A stretch of 64,000 bases of DNA from Rhodomicrobium sp. Az07 (GTDB lineage Bacteria > Pseudomonadota > Alphaproteobacteria > Rhizobiales > Rhodomicrobiaceae): contig NZ_JAHFZG010000003.1 of NCBI RefSeq assembly GCF_018619475.1, forward strand, positions 124,001 to 188,000. Reading direction: 5' to 3'. The notes below the pieces were generated by a model. The model saw only the letters and a list, made by a program, of their open reading frames with translations. It searched no databases and was not told the DNA's origin. This document shows, piece by piece, positions 9,322 through 17,992 of this stretch. The position numbers were made by a program, and so were the translations under genes. Each line of letters begins with the position of its first letter. Within the stretch, counting starts at the first letter, position 1.

Positions 9322-9876
9322 TCAGTTGTCTTCGGTTTCCGCCGAAAGCACGCACGTGCTGGCAAGATCGTCGACCGCGCGATTCCATCCCGCGTCCGTG
9401 TCCTCGCGAATATCGACGCTCCTGCTTGCGATGAGCTTTCCCGTCTCCACGTCGCGGACGAAAACGGCCATGGCGCGGGGAACCTCCTGCACTTTCTGCA
9501 CTGTCCCGGTGATGGAAATCACGGCATCCACTTTGCGGGCAAGCGCGCCGTCGCACCCGCTGCACACGCTGAGATTAAAGGCGCGCGCCGATGGCTCGAC
9601 CGGGGTCAAATCCGCCATCTCGAACTTGCCGGACTTGACAAGCGCGTCCCGCATGCGCGCGGCGGCCGACTTCAGCCGCTCCGCCTCCGCTGGGCGGCTG
9701 CCCAGGCTCGCGGCGTCGGACCCCGCATCGACGATTTCGAAATCGAAAACCGCGACGCGTTGCGCCGCAAGGCTCGCGGCTGAAAAGCAAAGAGACAAGG
9801 CGAGAGCTATGGCGAACACCGGCATGAGGCGAGCTTCGGCGGCGCGCCTGGATGCGCCAAAGGTGCGCCGTATCAT
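9322..9876 (-). CDS. Secreted DUF3280/DUF2380-like protein
   Basis: A 184-residue protein with a hydrophobic signal segment (about residues 19-37, LMPVFAIALALSLCFSAASL) and a probable cleavage before QRVAVFDFE. The rest contains LKSAAARMRDALVKSGKF, a CSGC pair and DAVISITGTVQKV, a pattern I associate with DUF3280/DUF2380, small exported proteins often found in methylotrophs; the family name is from memory. The start ATG at 9876 has a GAGG ribosome binding site. It is convergent with pqqE and lies just downstream of frmA on the same strand. Function unknown; a periplasmic role in C1 oxidation is only a guess from position. Confidence 0.6.
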   Translation of the reverse strand: MIRRTFGASRRAAEARLMPVFAIALALSLCFSAASLAAQRVAVFDFEIVDAGSDAASLGSRPAEAERLKSAAARMRDALVKSGKFEMADLTPVEPSARAFNLSVCSGCDGALARKVDAVISITGTVQKVQEVPRAMAVFVRDVETGKLIASRSVDIREDTDAGWNRAVDDLASTCVLSAETEDN

Positions 9877-9943
9877 GATCGCCTCATGGTTGCCGGTGTG
9901 AGCATTGCGCAAGCGCGCTGACAGGGCACGCGCGTTCCCATGC

Positions 9944-11050
9944 TCAGTACACGACGACAGAGCGGATGCTCTCGCCCTTGTGCATCAGATCGAACGCGTC
10001 GTTGATATGTTCCAGCGGCATCCTGTGCGTTATCATCGGATCGATTTCGATCTTCTTTTCCATGTACCAGTCGACGATCTTCGGCACGTCGGTACGGCCG
10101 CGCGCGCCGCCGAAAGCCGAGCCCTTCCACACGCGGCCCGTAACGAGTTGAAACGGACGCGTCGAGATTTCCTTGCCCGCTTCCGCCACGCCGATGACGA
10201 TGCTTGTGCCCCAGCCGCGATGACAGCATTCGAGCGCCTGCCGCATCACCGTGGTGTTGCCGGTACAGTCGAAGCTGTAGTCCGCTCCGCCGCCCGTGAG
10301 GTTCACGAGATGGGCCACGATGTCGCCCACGTCCTTCGGATTGACGAAATGCGTCATGCCGAAGCGGCGGCCCCATTCCTCTTTCATCGGGTTGATGTCG
10401 ACGCCCACGATCTTGTCCGCGCCGACCATGCGCAGGCCCTGGATCACGTTCAGGCCGATGCCGCCAAGGCCGAACACCACGCAATTCGCGCCCGGCTCCA
10501 CCTTCGCGGAGAAGATCACCGAGCCGACGCCCGTCGTGACGCCGCAGCCGATATAGCAGGACGTGTCGAACGGCGCGTCCTCGCGGATCTTCGCCACCGC
10601 GATTTCGGGCAGAACGGTGAAGTTCGAGAACGTCGAGCAGCCCATATAGTGAAAGATCGTCTGCCCCTTGTACGAGAAGCGGCTCGTGCCGTCCGGCATC
10701 AGCCCCTTGCCTTGTGTCGCGCGGATGTGCGTGCAGAGGTTGGTTTTGCGGCTGAGGCAGGATTTGCACTGCCGGCATTCCGGCGTGTAGAGCGGGATCA
10801 CGTGGTCGCCGGGTTTGACGCTCGCAACACCCGCGCCGACCTCGCGCACGATCCCGGCCCCCTCATGGCCGAGGATCGACGGGAAGATGCCCTCGCTGTC
10901 GAAGCCGTCGAGCGTGTAGGCGTCGGTGTGGCAGATGCCGGTCGCCATGATCTCGACGAGCACTTCGCCCGCCTTCGGGCCTTCGAGGTCCACCTCAACG
11001 ATTTCGAGCGGCTTCTTCGGCTCGAATGCGACGGCGGCGCGCGTTTTCAA
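9944..11050 (-). CDS. frmA: S-(hydroxymethyl)glutathione dehydrogenase / class III alcohol dehydrogenase
   Basis: A zinc-dependent class III alcohol dehydrogenase: catalytic zinc ligands in [16 protein letters not shown] and CYIGCGV, structural zinc cysteines in [15 protein letters not shown], and the NAD motif [12 protein letters not shown]. It oxidises the adduct of glutathione and formaldehyde, a detoxification and energy-yielding step in methanol users, and also acts on S-nitrosoglutathione. The best start is a TTG at 11050 giving (M)[18 protein letters not shown], the usual family N-terminus, with a GGGGAGGA 7 bp upstream; the in-frame GTG at 11077 would place that ribosome binding site inside the gene. 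Placement near pqqCDE suggests linked C1 metabolism. Confidence 0.95.
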   Translation of the reverse strand: MKTRAAVAFEPKKPLEIVEVDLEGPKAGEVLVEIMATGICHTDAYTLDGFDSEGIFPSILGHEGAGIVREVGAGVASVKPGDHVIPLYTPECRQCKSCLSRKTNLCTHIRATQGKGLMPDGTSRFSYKGQTIFHYMGCSTFSNFTVLPEIAVAKIREDAPFDTSCYIGCGVTTGVGSVIFSAKVEPGANCVVFGLGGIGLNVIQGLRMVGADKIVGVDINPMKEEWGRRFGMTHFVNPKDVGDIVAHLVNLTGGGADYSFDCTGNTTVMRQALECCHRGWGTSIVIGVAEAGKEISTRPFQLVTGRVWKGSAFGGARGRTDVPKIVDWYMEKKIEIDPMITHRMPLEHINDAFDLMHKGESIRSVVVY

Positions 11051-11159
11051 TCCCGTATCCTCCCCTTTTGCGATCACCCGCTTGGGCAGGATGCGAGTCT
11101 ACGCCGCGCACCGACCCTTTCAAGCCGCGCACCGGCCCTCTTAAACTAAAGACTCTTGA

Positions 11160-11178
11160 GGCGCATACGTTTGTCTAC
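11160..11178. repeat. Fragment of CTAG-ended palindromic repeat family A
   Basis: The 19 bases starting GGCGCATACGTTTG, preceded by CTCTTGA, match one half of the longer repeats at 23372 and 26507. It sits 11 bp from the 3' end of phoU. Only a half-element is recognisable. Confidence 0.5.
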
Positions 11179-11189
11179 GCGCCCCCCGA

Positions 11190-11894
11190 TCAGGCCTCAG
11201 AGGGGACAGGCGCGATGTCGGCCCTCGGCCGGTTCTCGACGATCTGCTCGCCCGTGATGATATAGGCCGCGACTTCCGAGATGTTCGTGCAGTGATCGCC
11301 GATCCGCTCGATGTTCTTGGCGCAGAACAGCAGATGCGCCGAGAAGGTGATCGTGCGCGGGTCTTCCATCATGTAGGTGAGAAGCTCACGGAACAGCGCG
11401 TTATACTGACGGTCGATTTCCTCATCGCGGTTCCAGACGAGAAGCGCCTGATCGAGATTGCGCTGTGAATAGGCGTCGAGCACCGTCTTGAGTTGCAGGA
11501 GGGCAAGATCGCCGATGGCGGTGAGGCTCTTCGTCATCGGCGACAGCCATGCCTTTTCATCGAACTGGGCGAGGCGCTTCGCGATGCTCTTCGCGAGATC
11601 GCCGATGCGTTCGAGGTCCCCGGCGATCCGAAGCGCGCCAAGCACCACGCGAAGGTCAACCGCGACCGGCTGGCGGCGCGCGATTAGCTGAACCGCCATT
11701 TCCTCGACTTCGCGCTCTACCGCGTCGATGACCTGATCGCCCGCGACAACCTTGATCGCCTTTTCCGGATCGGCCGTGATGATGGCGGAAAGCACCAGCC
11801 GCAATTGCTGCTCGGCGAGCCCTCCCATGCGGGCGATGGCGTTTTCGAGGGCCTGAAGCTCCTGATCGTAGGCGGTGACGGTATGAGCGGTCAT
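11190..11894 (-). CDS. phoU: Phosphate signalling protein PhoU
   Basis: A 234-residue all-helical protein with two PhoU repeats: LENAIARMGGLAEQQL and DQVIDAVEREVEEMA in the first, and FCAKNIERIGDHCTNISEV in the second, the metal-binding ExxxD-like signature. PhoU links the Pst phosphate transporter to PhoR and keeps the Pho regulon off when phosphate is ample. The ATG at 11894 has an AAGGA site; the frame is open further upstream but without a matching family N-terminus. Here it stands apart from pst genes and phoB, following the CsoR-type gene on the same strand with a 175-bp gap that holds a possible Pho box. Confidence 0.93.
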   Translation of the reverse strand: MTAHTVTAYDQELQALENAIARMGGLAEQQLRLVLSAIITADPEKAIKVVAGDQVIDAVEREVEEMAVQLIARRQPVAVDLRVVLGALRIAGDLERIGDLAKSIAKRLAQFDEKAWLSPMTKSLTAIGDLALLQLKTVLDAYSQRNLDQALLVWNRDEEIDRQYNALFRELLTYMMEDPRTITFSAHLLFCAKNIERIGDHCTNISEVAAYIITGEQIVENRPRADIAPVPSEA

Positions 11895-12032
11895 ATCCCT
11901 ATTCCTTCTTGAGGGGCGGCTCGACTGAGAAAATGCGTTGGATATTCGGACCAGGAACGGGAAGAGCGCCATGCGCCTGAAACCCCTCTTTGGACGAAGC
12001 CGAGTCCGCCGATGACATTATTGCGTTTTATT

Positions 12033-12050
12033 AAGACAGAAACGTAACAC
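12033..12050 (-). promoter_or_regulatory. Possible Pho box upstream of phoU
   Basis: On the minus strand the 18 bases read GTGTTAC-GTTT-CTGTCTT, two 7-bp direct repeats with an 11-bp period, as in the PhoB box CTGTCAT-N4-CTGTCAT (4/7 and 6/7 matches). It lies about 140 bp before the phoU start. Confidence 0.35.
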
Positions 12051-12069
12051 CATTTTAACGCCGAAACCG

Positions 12070-12342
12070 TCAACGAAGGCGCCGGTTCAGCACTTCCATC
12101 AGTTCGGCAACCTTTGTACGCTGTTCTTCCGCATTGCCGCTCTGGATGGCATGCTCGACGCAATGGCTGACATGGTTTTCCAGGATTTCGCTTTCCACCT
12201 TGCGAAGCGCGGCCTGCACCGCGGCGATCTGGGTGATGATGTCGATGCAATAGCGATCCTCGGCAACCATGCGCGAGATGCCGCGAACCTGCCCCTCGAT
12301 TCGCGCCAGTCGTCCCAGCCTCTTGTCCTTGCAGTCCGTCAT
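12070..12342 (-). CDS. CsoR/RcnR/FrmR-family metal-sensing repressor
   Basis: A 90-residue helical protein with the family start RLGRLARIEGQVRGISRMV. Candidate metal ligands are Cys32, His57 and Cys61; their spacing (25 and 4) equals the Cys-His-Cys triad of the copper sensor CsoR, whereas FrmR has Glu and RcnR has His at the last place. A Cu(I) sensor is therefore favoured over a formaldehyde or nickel sensor, although frmA lies only 1 kb downstream past phoU. A palindrome with the right shape for its operator lies 9 bp upstream of the start codon, pointing to autoregulation. No copper-export gene is next to it. Confidence 0.85.
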   Translation of the reverse strand: MTDCKDKRLGRLARIEGQVRGISRMVAEDRYCIDIITQIAAVQAALRKVESEILENHVSHCVEHAIQSGNAEEQRTKVAELMEVLNRRLR

Positions 12343-12350
12343 GCGCCTTT

Positions 12351-12367
12351 ATACCAGCGCGGGGTAT
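12351..12367. promoter_or_regulatory. Operator-like inverted repeat for the CsoR-type repressor
   Basis: ATACC-AGCGCGG-GGTAT is a 5-7-5 inverted repeat with a G tract, the form bound by CsoR/RcnR-type tetramers. It lies 9-25 bp before the repressor's start codon, between it and divergent yebC. Confidence 0.55.
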
Positions 12368-12558
12368 GACAGACAATGTGCCGCGGAACCGCCGGAGCGC
12401 GTGACCGCGCATGTTCAGGCGGGCAATGACGTTGACGCCCGAGATGCGCGCGGCTTGCATGACGCAAAAGCGCGACGCAAATCTTGTGCTCGCGCGCGAA
12501 AATTGCGACAAAGCATCCAATCAGCGGACAAATTTCGAGACGAACACAAAGGCTACCG

Positions 12559-13305
12559 ATGGCAGGGCATTCGCAATTCAAGAACATCATGTATCGCAAG
12601 GGCGCTCAGGACGCGAAGCGCTCGAAGATGTTTTCAAAGTTTGCGCGCGAAATCACCGCCGCCGCGAAGGTCGGCATGCCTGACCCCGCCATGAACCCTC
12701 GCCTTCGCACGGCCATTCTCGCGGCCCGCGCTCAGAACATGCCGAAAGACAACATCGAGCGCGCCATCAAGAAGAGCCAGGAAGCGGGGGGCGCGGATTA
12801 TGTCGAGGTGCGCTATGAAGGCTTCGCGCCGGGCGGCGTCGGCATCATCGTGGAAGCGCTGACCGACAACCGCAACCGCACTGCGGGCGAAGTGCGCTCG
12901 CTGTTCACGAAATACGGCGGAAATCTCGGCGAAACGGGTGCCGTCTCGTTCAGCTTCGACCGCGTCGGAGAGATCGAATATCCACTGTCGGCGGGCAGCG
13001 CCGAGGAGATGCTGGAAGCCGCCATCGAGGCGGGCGCGGACGACTGCGAGACCGGCGCCGAGACGCATTGGCTGACGACCAGCATCGACGCTTTCAGCGA
13101 AGTTCAGGCCGCGCTCGAAAAGAAGTTCGGCCCCGCGAAGTCGGCGTCGATCGGCTGGCGGCCGCAAAACACGGTCGAAGTCGACGAGGAAAAGGGCGAA
13201 AAACTTCTGAAGCTCATCGATTCGCTCGAAGATTCCGACGACGTGCAGAAGGTCTACGCGAACTTCGAGATGAACGACAAGGTCATGGAGAAACTCAGCG
13301 CATAA
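12559..13305 (+). CDS. yebC: YebC/PmpR family transcription or translation factor
   Basis: The 248-residue product starts [20 protein letters not shown], the nearly invariant YebC N-terminus, and continues with [12 protein letters not shown] and [14 protein letters not shown]. The family has been described both as DNA-binding regulators (PmpR) and, more recently, as ribosome-associated factors that relieve stalling at proline-rich stretches. The open frame begins 25 codons earlier, but the conserved N-terminus fixes the start. In many proteobacteria yebC precedes ruvC; here it is followed by a convergent unrelated gene instead. Confidence 0.96.
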   Translation: MAGHSQFKNIMYRKGAQDAKRSKMFSKFAREITAAAKVGMPDPAMNPRLRTAILAARAQNMPKDNIERAIKKSQEAGGADYVEVRYEGFAPGGVGIIVEALTDNRNRTAGEVRSLFTKYGGNLGETGAVSFSFDRVGEIEYPLSAGSAEEMLEAAIEAGADDCETGAETHWLTTSIDAFSEVQAALEKKFGPAKSASIGWRPQNTVEVDEEKGEKLLKLIDSLEDSDDVQKVYANFEMNDKVMEKLSA

Positions 13306-13390
13306 CGCGCCGCTGGCAACGGCGTTCGTGCGCAAAAGCTCGGGACGCGCGCTCGCGCTGGAAACGCAGCCTCGGCGTGGCGCGGTCCGT

Positions 13391-13906
13391 CTACATCCCC
13401 GCGAAGATGAATTCGTCCACTTTCTTGCAGTCTTCCGGAGTGAGAACCACGATGGTCGGAATTTCGATTCGCTTGAAAACCGCCTCGACCTTCGACGCGC
13501 CCCAGCCGTTGTTGTTCGTCGTCTTGTCGAAGATCGGCTTCACATCCTTCACGATGCAAGTGCCGCGCGTATAGGACGCGGTCAGGCCCATCGCGCGTCT
13601 GGCCGAACCGTCAAGGCCGGGGATCGTGCCTTCGAGCCATCCGGTCGTCGACAATGCATAGGTCTTCGGGTCGGTTTCGGTGGCAAAAAAGCTCTCGACC
13701 TCGAATTCGCAGGAGAAGGCGCGGCAGTATATGCCGGTCTTGATATCTTCGATCTTCTCCTCGAAGACCTTCTTGACGAAAGATCTGATTTCTCGCGGTT
13801 CGCCGCCGGATGCCTGAGTTGCAATCCCGAACGTCATGGCCAGAGCGAAAGCGGATAATCGAAGCGTGGACATCGGGAAAACCGGCTCAAGTTGCATAAA
13901 AAGCAT
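13391..13906 (-). CDS. Hypothetical secreted protein
   Basis: A 171-residue protein of no family I recognise. It has a probable signal peptide (about residues 12-32, MSTLRLSAFALAMTFGIATQ) and four cysteines in the mature part, including IYCRAFSC and TRGTC, so disulfide bonding in the periplasm is plausible. Met1, Met4 and Met12 are all possible starts; the GGGGGG just before Met1 could act as a ribosome binding site for Met4. It is convergent with yebC and divergent from ppa. Confidence 0.6.
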   Translation of the reverse strand: MLFMQLEPVFPMSTLRLSAFALAMTFGIATQASGGEPREIRSFVKKVFEEKIEDIKTGIYCRAFSCEFEVESFFATETDPKTYALSTTGWLEGTIPGLDGSARRAMGLTASYTRGTCIVKDVKPIFDKTTNNNGWGASKVEAVFKRIEIPTIVVLTPEDCKKVDEFIFAGM

Positions 13907-14039
13907 CCCCCCACTGTGTTCGCTTCTAAAGAAGTAACCTCACGGCGCAAAGGCTTATCTGCGCCCGATCGCCGCAAAAAGATGGAAAACGGGCTCCGAC
14001 TGCGCTACGACACGCTCAAATTATCACAAGGGCAAACGA

Positions 14040-14573
14040 ATGCGCATCGACTCCATCCCGATCGGCAACAACCCGCCTTTCGACATCAACGTGCTCGTCG
14101 AGGTTCCCATTGGCGGCGAACCGATCAAGTACGAGCTCGACAAGCCGTCGGGAACCCTGTTCGTCGACCGCATGCTTTACACCGCGATGCACTATCCGGG
14201 CAATTACGGCTTTGTGCCGCACACGCTGTCCGAAGACGGCGATCCGCTCGACGTGCTGATCGCGAACAACCGGCCGATCGTTCCGGGCGCGATCTGCAAT
14301 TGCCGCCCCATCGGCGTCCTTTTCATGCGCGATGAAGCTGGCGGCGACGAAAAGATCATCGCGGTGCCTTCGGACAAGATTTCGCCGACCTATCGCGGTA
14401 TCCGCGACTACACCGACCTGCCGGACATGCTTCGCAACCGCATCGCCCATTTCTACGAGCACTACAAGGATCTCGAACTGGGCAAGTGGGTGAAGATCGA
14501 CCGTTGGGGCGGCGAGGCGGAAGCGCGCGACCTTATCTTGAAGGCAATCGAGGACGGCCGGAAAAAGGGCTGA
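14040..14573 (+). CDS. ppa: Inorganic pyrophosphatase
   Basis: A 177-residue family I soluble pyrophosphatase. The active-site acidic residues are in [30 protein letters not shown] and the C-terminal [18 protein letters not shown] segment. It hydrolyses pyrophosphate to phosphate and so drives nucleotide, tRNA and fatty-acyl activation. Length matches the hexameric bacterial enzymes. The ATG has an AAGGG site about 8 bp upstream. It is a single-gene unit, preceded by a divergent gene of unknown function. Confidence 0.97.
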   Translation: MRIDSIPIGNNPPFDINVLVEVPIGGEPIKYELDKPSGTLFVDRMLYTAMHYPGNYGFVPHTLSEDGDPLDVLIANNRPIVPGAICNCRPIGVLFMRDEAGGDEKIIAVPSDKISPTYRGIRDYTDLPDMLRNRIAHFYEHYKDLELGKWVKIDRWGGEAEARDLILKAIEDGRKKG

Positions 14574-14867
14574 GTTCCCGCTTCCGGACGCCAAGGTATT
14601 TCAAGGGCACCGGTACAATTGCCGCGCCCCGTAAAAATTCCGACATCTGATCTTGCACGGATCGGTGTCGGGTGACACCTGAACGCCATGGGCGGCCTTG
14701 CCGGCGTCGGCGGGGCTTTCCGGTCCTTCAGGGGCTGGCTTTGCCTTGCGCATCGGGCCGGTTCGGGCCATTCCGATGCGGGTACGAATTTCGGCGTCGC
14801 GACAGCCGCGAGGGCGGCGCGACACGACGCGGTGAGCTTTCACGCAATACAGTCGAAAGGGATAGTC

Positions 14868-15326
14868 ATGTCATTTGAAGACGATCGGCGGCGTCGCGCA
14901 AGCACGAACCCCGAAGAGTGGTTCAGCATTCTTCTGGCCTTGTTCGCCACTATCGGCGGCGCTTTTTTCATCGGTTACTACCCGGACTACAAGCCGAGCG
15001 AAACCGGCGGCGTGGCCTGGGCCGTGCCCGTCTGGATCGGGTTTTTCTACCTTATCATCCAGATGATGTTCCTGCTGTTCTCCGCGAGCCAGATCCGCGC
15101 GCTCGGCGTGCTCGATTCGGTGCTCGCCATTGCGCCTGTCGTGGCAGGCCTCGTAATCCTCGTCCAGATCATCATCAGCCCGACGTTCAATCAACAGATT
15201 TCGGCCTATCAGCTGAATTCGCTTGCTGTGTTGATCGTGGCGGGCGCGTCTGAGTTCCTGCTGACGATCTGGATCCGGTTCGTTCTCAACCGCCGCACCG
15301 TCGCTTTCGGTGGCAGCGAGATGTAA
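14868..15326 (+). CDS. Small membrane protein of unknown function
   Basis: A 152-residue protein with a basic N-terminus (EDDRRRRASTNPEEW) and four predicted membrane helices, at about residues 18-38, 50-72, 80-102 and 118-140. The start is the ATG preceded by AAAGGGATAGTC. I do not recognise the family. It stands alone between ppa and dapB and is followed by a probable terminator. The 294 bp upstream hold only weak, unsupported short frames. Confidence 0.65.
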   Translation: MSFEDDRRRRASTNPEEWFSILLALFATIGGAFFIGYYPDYKPSETGGVAWAVPVWIGFFYLIIQMMFLLFSASQIRALGVLDSVLAIAPVVAGLVILVQIIISPTFNQQISAYQLNSLAVLIVAGASEFLLTIWIRFVLNRRTVAFGGSEM

Positions 15327-15353
15327 GCGAAGGCTTCCCTTCCATTTCGCTGG

Positions 15354-15383
15354 GGGCGCGTGCCGCAAGGCCGCGTCCTTTTT
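15354..15383 (+). terminator. Rho-independent terminator
   Basis: GGGCGCG and CGCGTCC pair (one G-U) around an 11-base loop and are followed by five T. It lies 28 bp after the stop of the small membrane protein gene and before dapB. Confidence 0.6.
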
Positions 15384-15469
15384 GCTTTGCGGAGTTCCGG
15401 TTCCGCCGGGACTCGTAATTCCATCTGCCTTATGATATGCGCCGAAACAAAACAGGCGAGGTACAAGCC

Positions 15470-16267
15470 ATGCGCTTGGCAATCATGGGCGCCGGCGGTC
15501 GGATGGGGCGCGCGCTGATCCGCACCGTTCACGAAACAACGAATTGCGATGTCGCGGGCGCGGTCGAGCGCGCGGGATCGCCCTCTATCGGCAAGGACGC
15601 GGGCGAAGTCGCAGGCGTCGGGCCGCTCGGCATCGAGATCACAAGCGACGCGCTTTCGCTGTTTACCCATGTCGATGGCGTGCTCGATTTTACGACGCCC
15701 GCCGCGAGCGTCGAGACCGCCGCTCTCGCCGCGCAAGCGCGGATCGTCCATGTGATCGGCACGACGGGTTTTTCAGCCGATGACGAAGCAAGGATCGAGG
15801 CCGCCGCCCGGCACGCCACGATCATCAAATCCGGCAATATGAGCCTCGGCGTGAACCTGCTCGCGGCGCTCGTCGAGAAAGCCGCCGCCGCCTTCGATGA
15901 GCGATTCGACATCGAAATCGTCGAGATGCACCACAAGCACAAGGTCGACGCGCCATCCGGCACCGCGCTGCTTCTCGGCGAAGCCGCCGCCGCCGGCCGT
16001 CATATCCAGCTTGCCGAGCACGCCGTCACCGCGCGGGAAGGCCATACCGGCGAACGCCCCCTTGGCGCCATCGGCTTCGCGGCGCTGCGCGGCGGCTCCG
16101 TCGTCGGCGACCACAGCGTGATCTTCGCCGGTACCGGCGAGCGCATCGAGCTGTCGCACCGCGCCGAAGACCGGCAGATTTTCGCGCGGGGCGCCGTCGC
16201 CGCCGCGCTCTGGGGCCAGGGCAAAGGCCCAGGGCTCTTTTCAATGCGCCAGGTGCTTGGGCTTTGA
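15470..16267 (+). CDS. dapB: 4-hydroxy-tetrahydrodipicolinate reductase
   Basis: A 265-residue protein with the DapB nucleotide motif [14 protein letters not shown], the GTTGF loop, and the signature [18 protein letters not shown] that contains the catalytic His and Lys. It reduces 4-hydroxy-tetrahydrodipicolinate with NAD(P)H in the diaminopimelate/lysine pathway, which feeds peptidoglycan synthesis. The frame opens 11 codons earlier, but the ATG at 15470 with GAGG upstream gives the normal N-terminus. It is followed 34 bp later by gpmA, as in several Rhizobiales. Confidence 0.97.
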   Translation: MRLAIMGAGGRMGRALIRTVHETTNCDVAGAVERAGSPSIGKDAGEVAGVGPLGIEITSDALSLFTHVDGVLDFTTPAASVETAALAAQARIVHVIGTTGFSADDEARIEAAARHATIIKSGNMSLGVNLLAALVEKAAAAFDERFDIEIVEMHHKHKVDAPSGTALLLGEAAAAGRHIQLAEHAVTAREGHTGERPLGAIGFAALRGGSVVGDHSVIFAGTGERIELSHRAEDRQIFARGAVAAALWGQGKGPGLFSMRQVLGL

Positions 16268-16301
16268 CGCCCCTTTTTCGCGAAACTCGAAGGATACCCC
16301 A

Positions 16302-16922
16302 ATGAACAACGTGCTCGTGCTCGTTCGCCACGGCGAGAGCGAATGGAACAAGCTCAACCTTTTCACCGGTTGGCGCGACCCGGACCTCACCGAAAAAGGC
16401 ATCGATGAGGCGCGCCAGGCGGGCGAACTCCTGAAGAAAGACGGCTACGCCTTCGACATCGCCTTCACGAGCGCGCTCACGCGCGCGCAGCACACGCTGT
16501 CGCTGATCCTCGACGAACTCGGCCAGCGCACCATTCCCATCGTGGAGAATCAGGCGCTGAACGAGCGCGACTATGGCGACCTGTCCGGCCTTAACAAGGA
16601 CGATGCCCGCGCGAAATGGGGCGAGGAGCAGGTGCATATCTGGCGTCGCTCCTACGACATCCCACCTCCCGGCGGCGAAAGCCTGAAGGACACCGCCGCG
16701 CGTGTGCTGCCCTATTACGAGGCGGAAATCTTGCCACAGGTGAAGGCGGGCCGGAATGTGATCGTCGCCGCGCACGGCAATTCGCTGCGCGCGCTGATCA
16801 TGAAGCTCGACGGGCTTTCGACAGAGGAAATCCTGAAGCTCAACCTCGCCACGGGCGAGCCTTACGTCTATCGCCTGAACCCCGATGGCTCGGCCGCGTC
16901 GAAGAAGACGCTGACCGCGTAG
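16302..16922 (+). CDS. gpmA: 2,3-bisphosphoglycerate-dependent phosphoglycerate mutase
   Basis: The 206-residue product begins [19 protein letters not shown] with the phosphohistidine RHGE motif, then [14 protein letters not shown] and the second active-site histidine in [14 protein letters not shown]. It interconverts 3- and 2-phosphoglycerate in glycolysis and gluconeogenesis. It is shorter than the 250-residue E. coli enzyme, as is usual in alphaproteobacteria. It lies in the same direction as dapB and may be cotranscribed. A large inverted repeat follows 64 bp after its stop. Confidence 0.95.
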   Translation: MNNVLVLVRHGESEWNKLNLFTGWRDPDLTEKGIDEARQAGELLKKDGYAFDIAFTSALTRAQHTLSLILDELGQRTIPIVENQALNERDYGDLSGLNKDDARAKWGEEQVHIWRRSYDIPPPGGESLKDTAARVLPYYEAEILPQVKAGRNVIVAAHGNSLRALIMKLDGLSTEEILKLNLATGEPYVYRLNPDGSAASKKTLTA

Positions 16923-16985
16923 GCTCCCCGTCGGATTCGAATCGGGCAGCCCCTGATTCGGATCCCCGCCTCGTTTTCCGCCGCT

Positions 16986-17063
16986 GCATTCTTGAACGCG
17001 GTGCCGATGGGTCCTTTGTGGCAAAAACAGGGCATCGGCACCGGTAGCCGCGCTCAAGAATGC
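16986..17063. repeat. Large inverted repeat (possible 78-nt hairpin)
   Basis: GCATTCTTGAACGCG-GTGCCGATG at 16986-17009 is complementary to CATCGGCACC at 17033-17042 plus CGCGCTCAAGAATGC at 17049-17063, with a 6-base bulge on the right arm and a 23-base loop. There is no T run, so a plain terminator is unlikely. Confidence 0.6.
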
Positions 17064-17216
17064 CTCGCTTTTGCCTTTCGGCCGACAAAGCCCTTGCGCC
17101 TGCGCTCACGATGAGGCAGCAAGACACGGGAAAGTGAGAACTCCGGCTTTGCTTTCCGACGCTCGACCCGCCGCCGGAGTGTGACCAAAGCATCGAACCC
17201 GGTTCACCGGCGCAAC

Positions 17217-17975
17217 ATGGAAAAGCCCTGCGTTGCGGAAAGCCGAAAGGCGAAGGCCAGGCTGGAACCCGCGACGAACGAGAAACGGACGGGCGACACC
17301 TCCTCACTTCTTTCGGCTGAGGAGATCGGGGAGCTTTTTTCACGGTTCGCGGCCGCGATGCCGGATCCGCGCACCGAACTCGACTACGTGAACCCGTTCA
17401 CGCTCCTTGTCGCGGTGGTGCTCTCGGCGCAGGCGACGGATGCGGGCGTCAACAAGGCGACCAAGGCGCTGTTCCGACAAGCGGACACGCCGGAAAAAAT
17501 GCTGGCGCTCGGGGAAGAGAAGGTCCGCGACGCCATCAAGACCATCGGGCTTTTCAATACGAAGGCCAAGAACGTGGTCGCGCTTTCGAAGGCGCTCGTC
17601 GAAACCCATGGCGGCGCCGTCCCGAAAGACCGCAACGCGCTCGAAAGCCTGCCGGGCGTCGGGCGCAAGACGGCGAATGTCGTGCTGAACGTCGCCTTCG
17701 GCGAGCCGACCATCGCCGTCGACACACACATCTTCCGCGTCGCGAACCGCACCGGGCTCGCGCCGGGGAAAACGCCGCTCGCGGTGGAGCTGGCCCTCGA
17801 ACGGATCGTGCCCACCCGCTTCGCGCTCAACGCGCATCACTGGCTCATCCTGCATGGGCGCTACGTCTGCAAGGCCAGAAGGCCCGAATGCTGGCGATGT
17901 CTCATCGCCGACCTGTGCCGGTTCGAGCCGAAAACCCCGAGCCCCGCGACAAGCGGCGGCGCCAGTGTCAACTGA
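17217..17975 (+). CDS. nth: Endonuclease III (base-excision DNA glycosylase)
   Basis: A 252-residue protein with the Nth core: NPFTLLVAVVLSAQATDAGVN, the helix-hairpin-helix LPGVGRKTANVVLN whose Lys is the lyase nucleophile, VDTHIFRVANR with the catalytic Asp, and the C-terminal Fe-S cysteines in CKARRPECWRCLIADLC (C-x6-C-x2-C-x5-C). It removes oxidised pyrimidines from DNA. About 45 residues precede the conserved core, a longer N-terminus than in E. coli. An upstream GTG at 17181 is another possible start. The PfkB kinase gene follows after 17 bp. Confidence 0.94.
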   Translation: MEKPCVAESRKAKARLEPATNEKRTGDTSSLLSAEEIGELFSRFAAAMPDPRTELDYVNPFTLLVAVVLSAQATDAGVNKATKALFRQADTPEKMLALGEEKVRDAIKTIGLFNTKAKNVVALSKALVETHGGAVPKDRNALESLPGVGRKTANVVLNVAFGEPTIAVDTHIFRVANRTGLAPGKTPLAVELALERIVPTRFALNAHHWLILHGRYVCKARRPECWRCLIADLCRFEPKTPSPATSGGASVN

Positions 17976-17992
17976 AACGGAACACGAAAACC

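Noticed and set aside
14601-14771. A short minus-strand frame ending CKIRCRNFYGARQLYRCP between ppa and the small membrane protein gene
   Set aside because: Part of its codon pattern looks plausible, but there is no ribosome binding site, family or signal peptide, so it was not listed as a gene.
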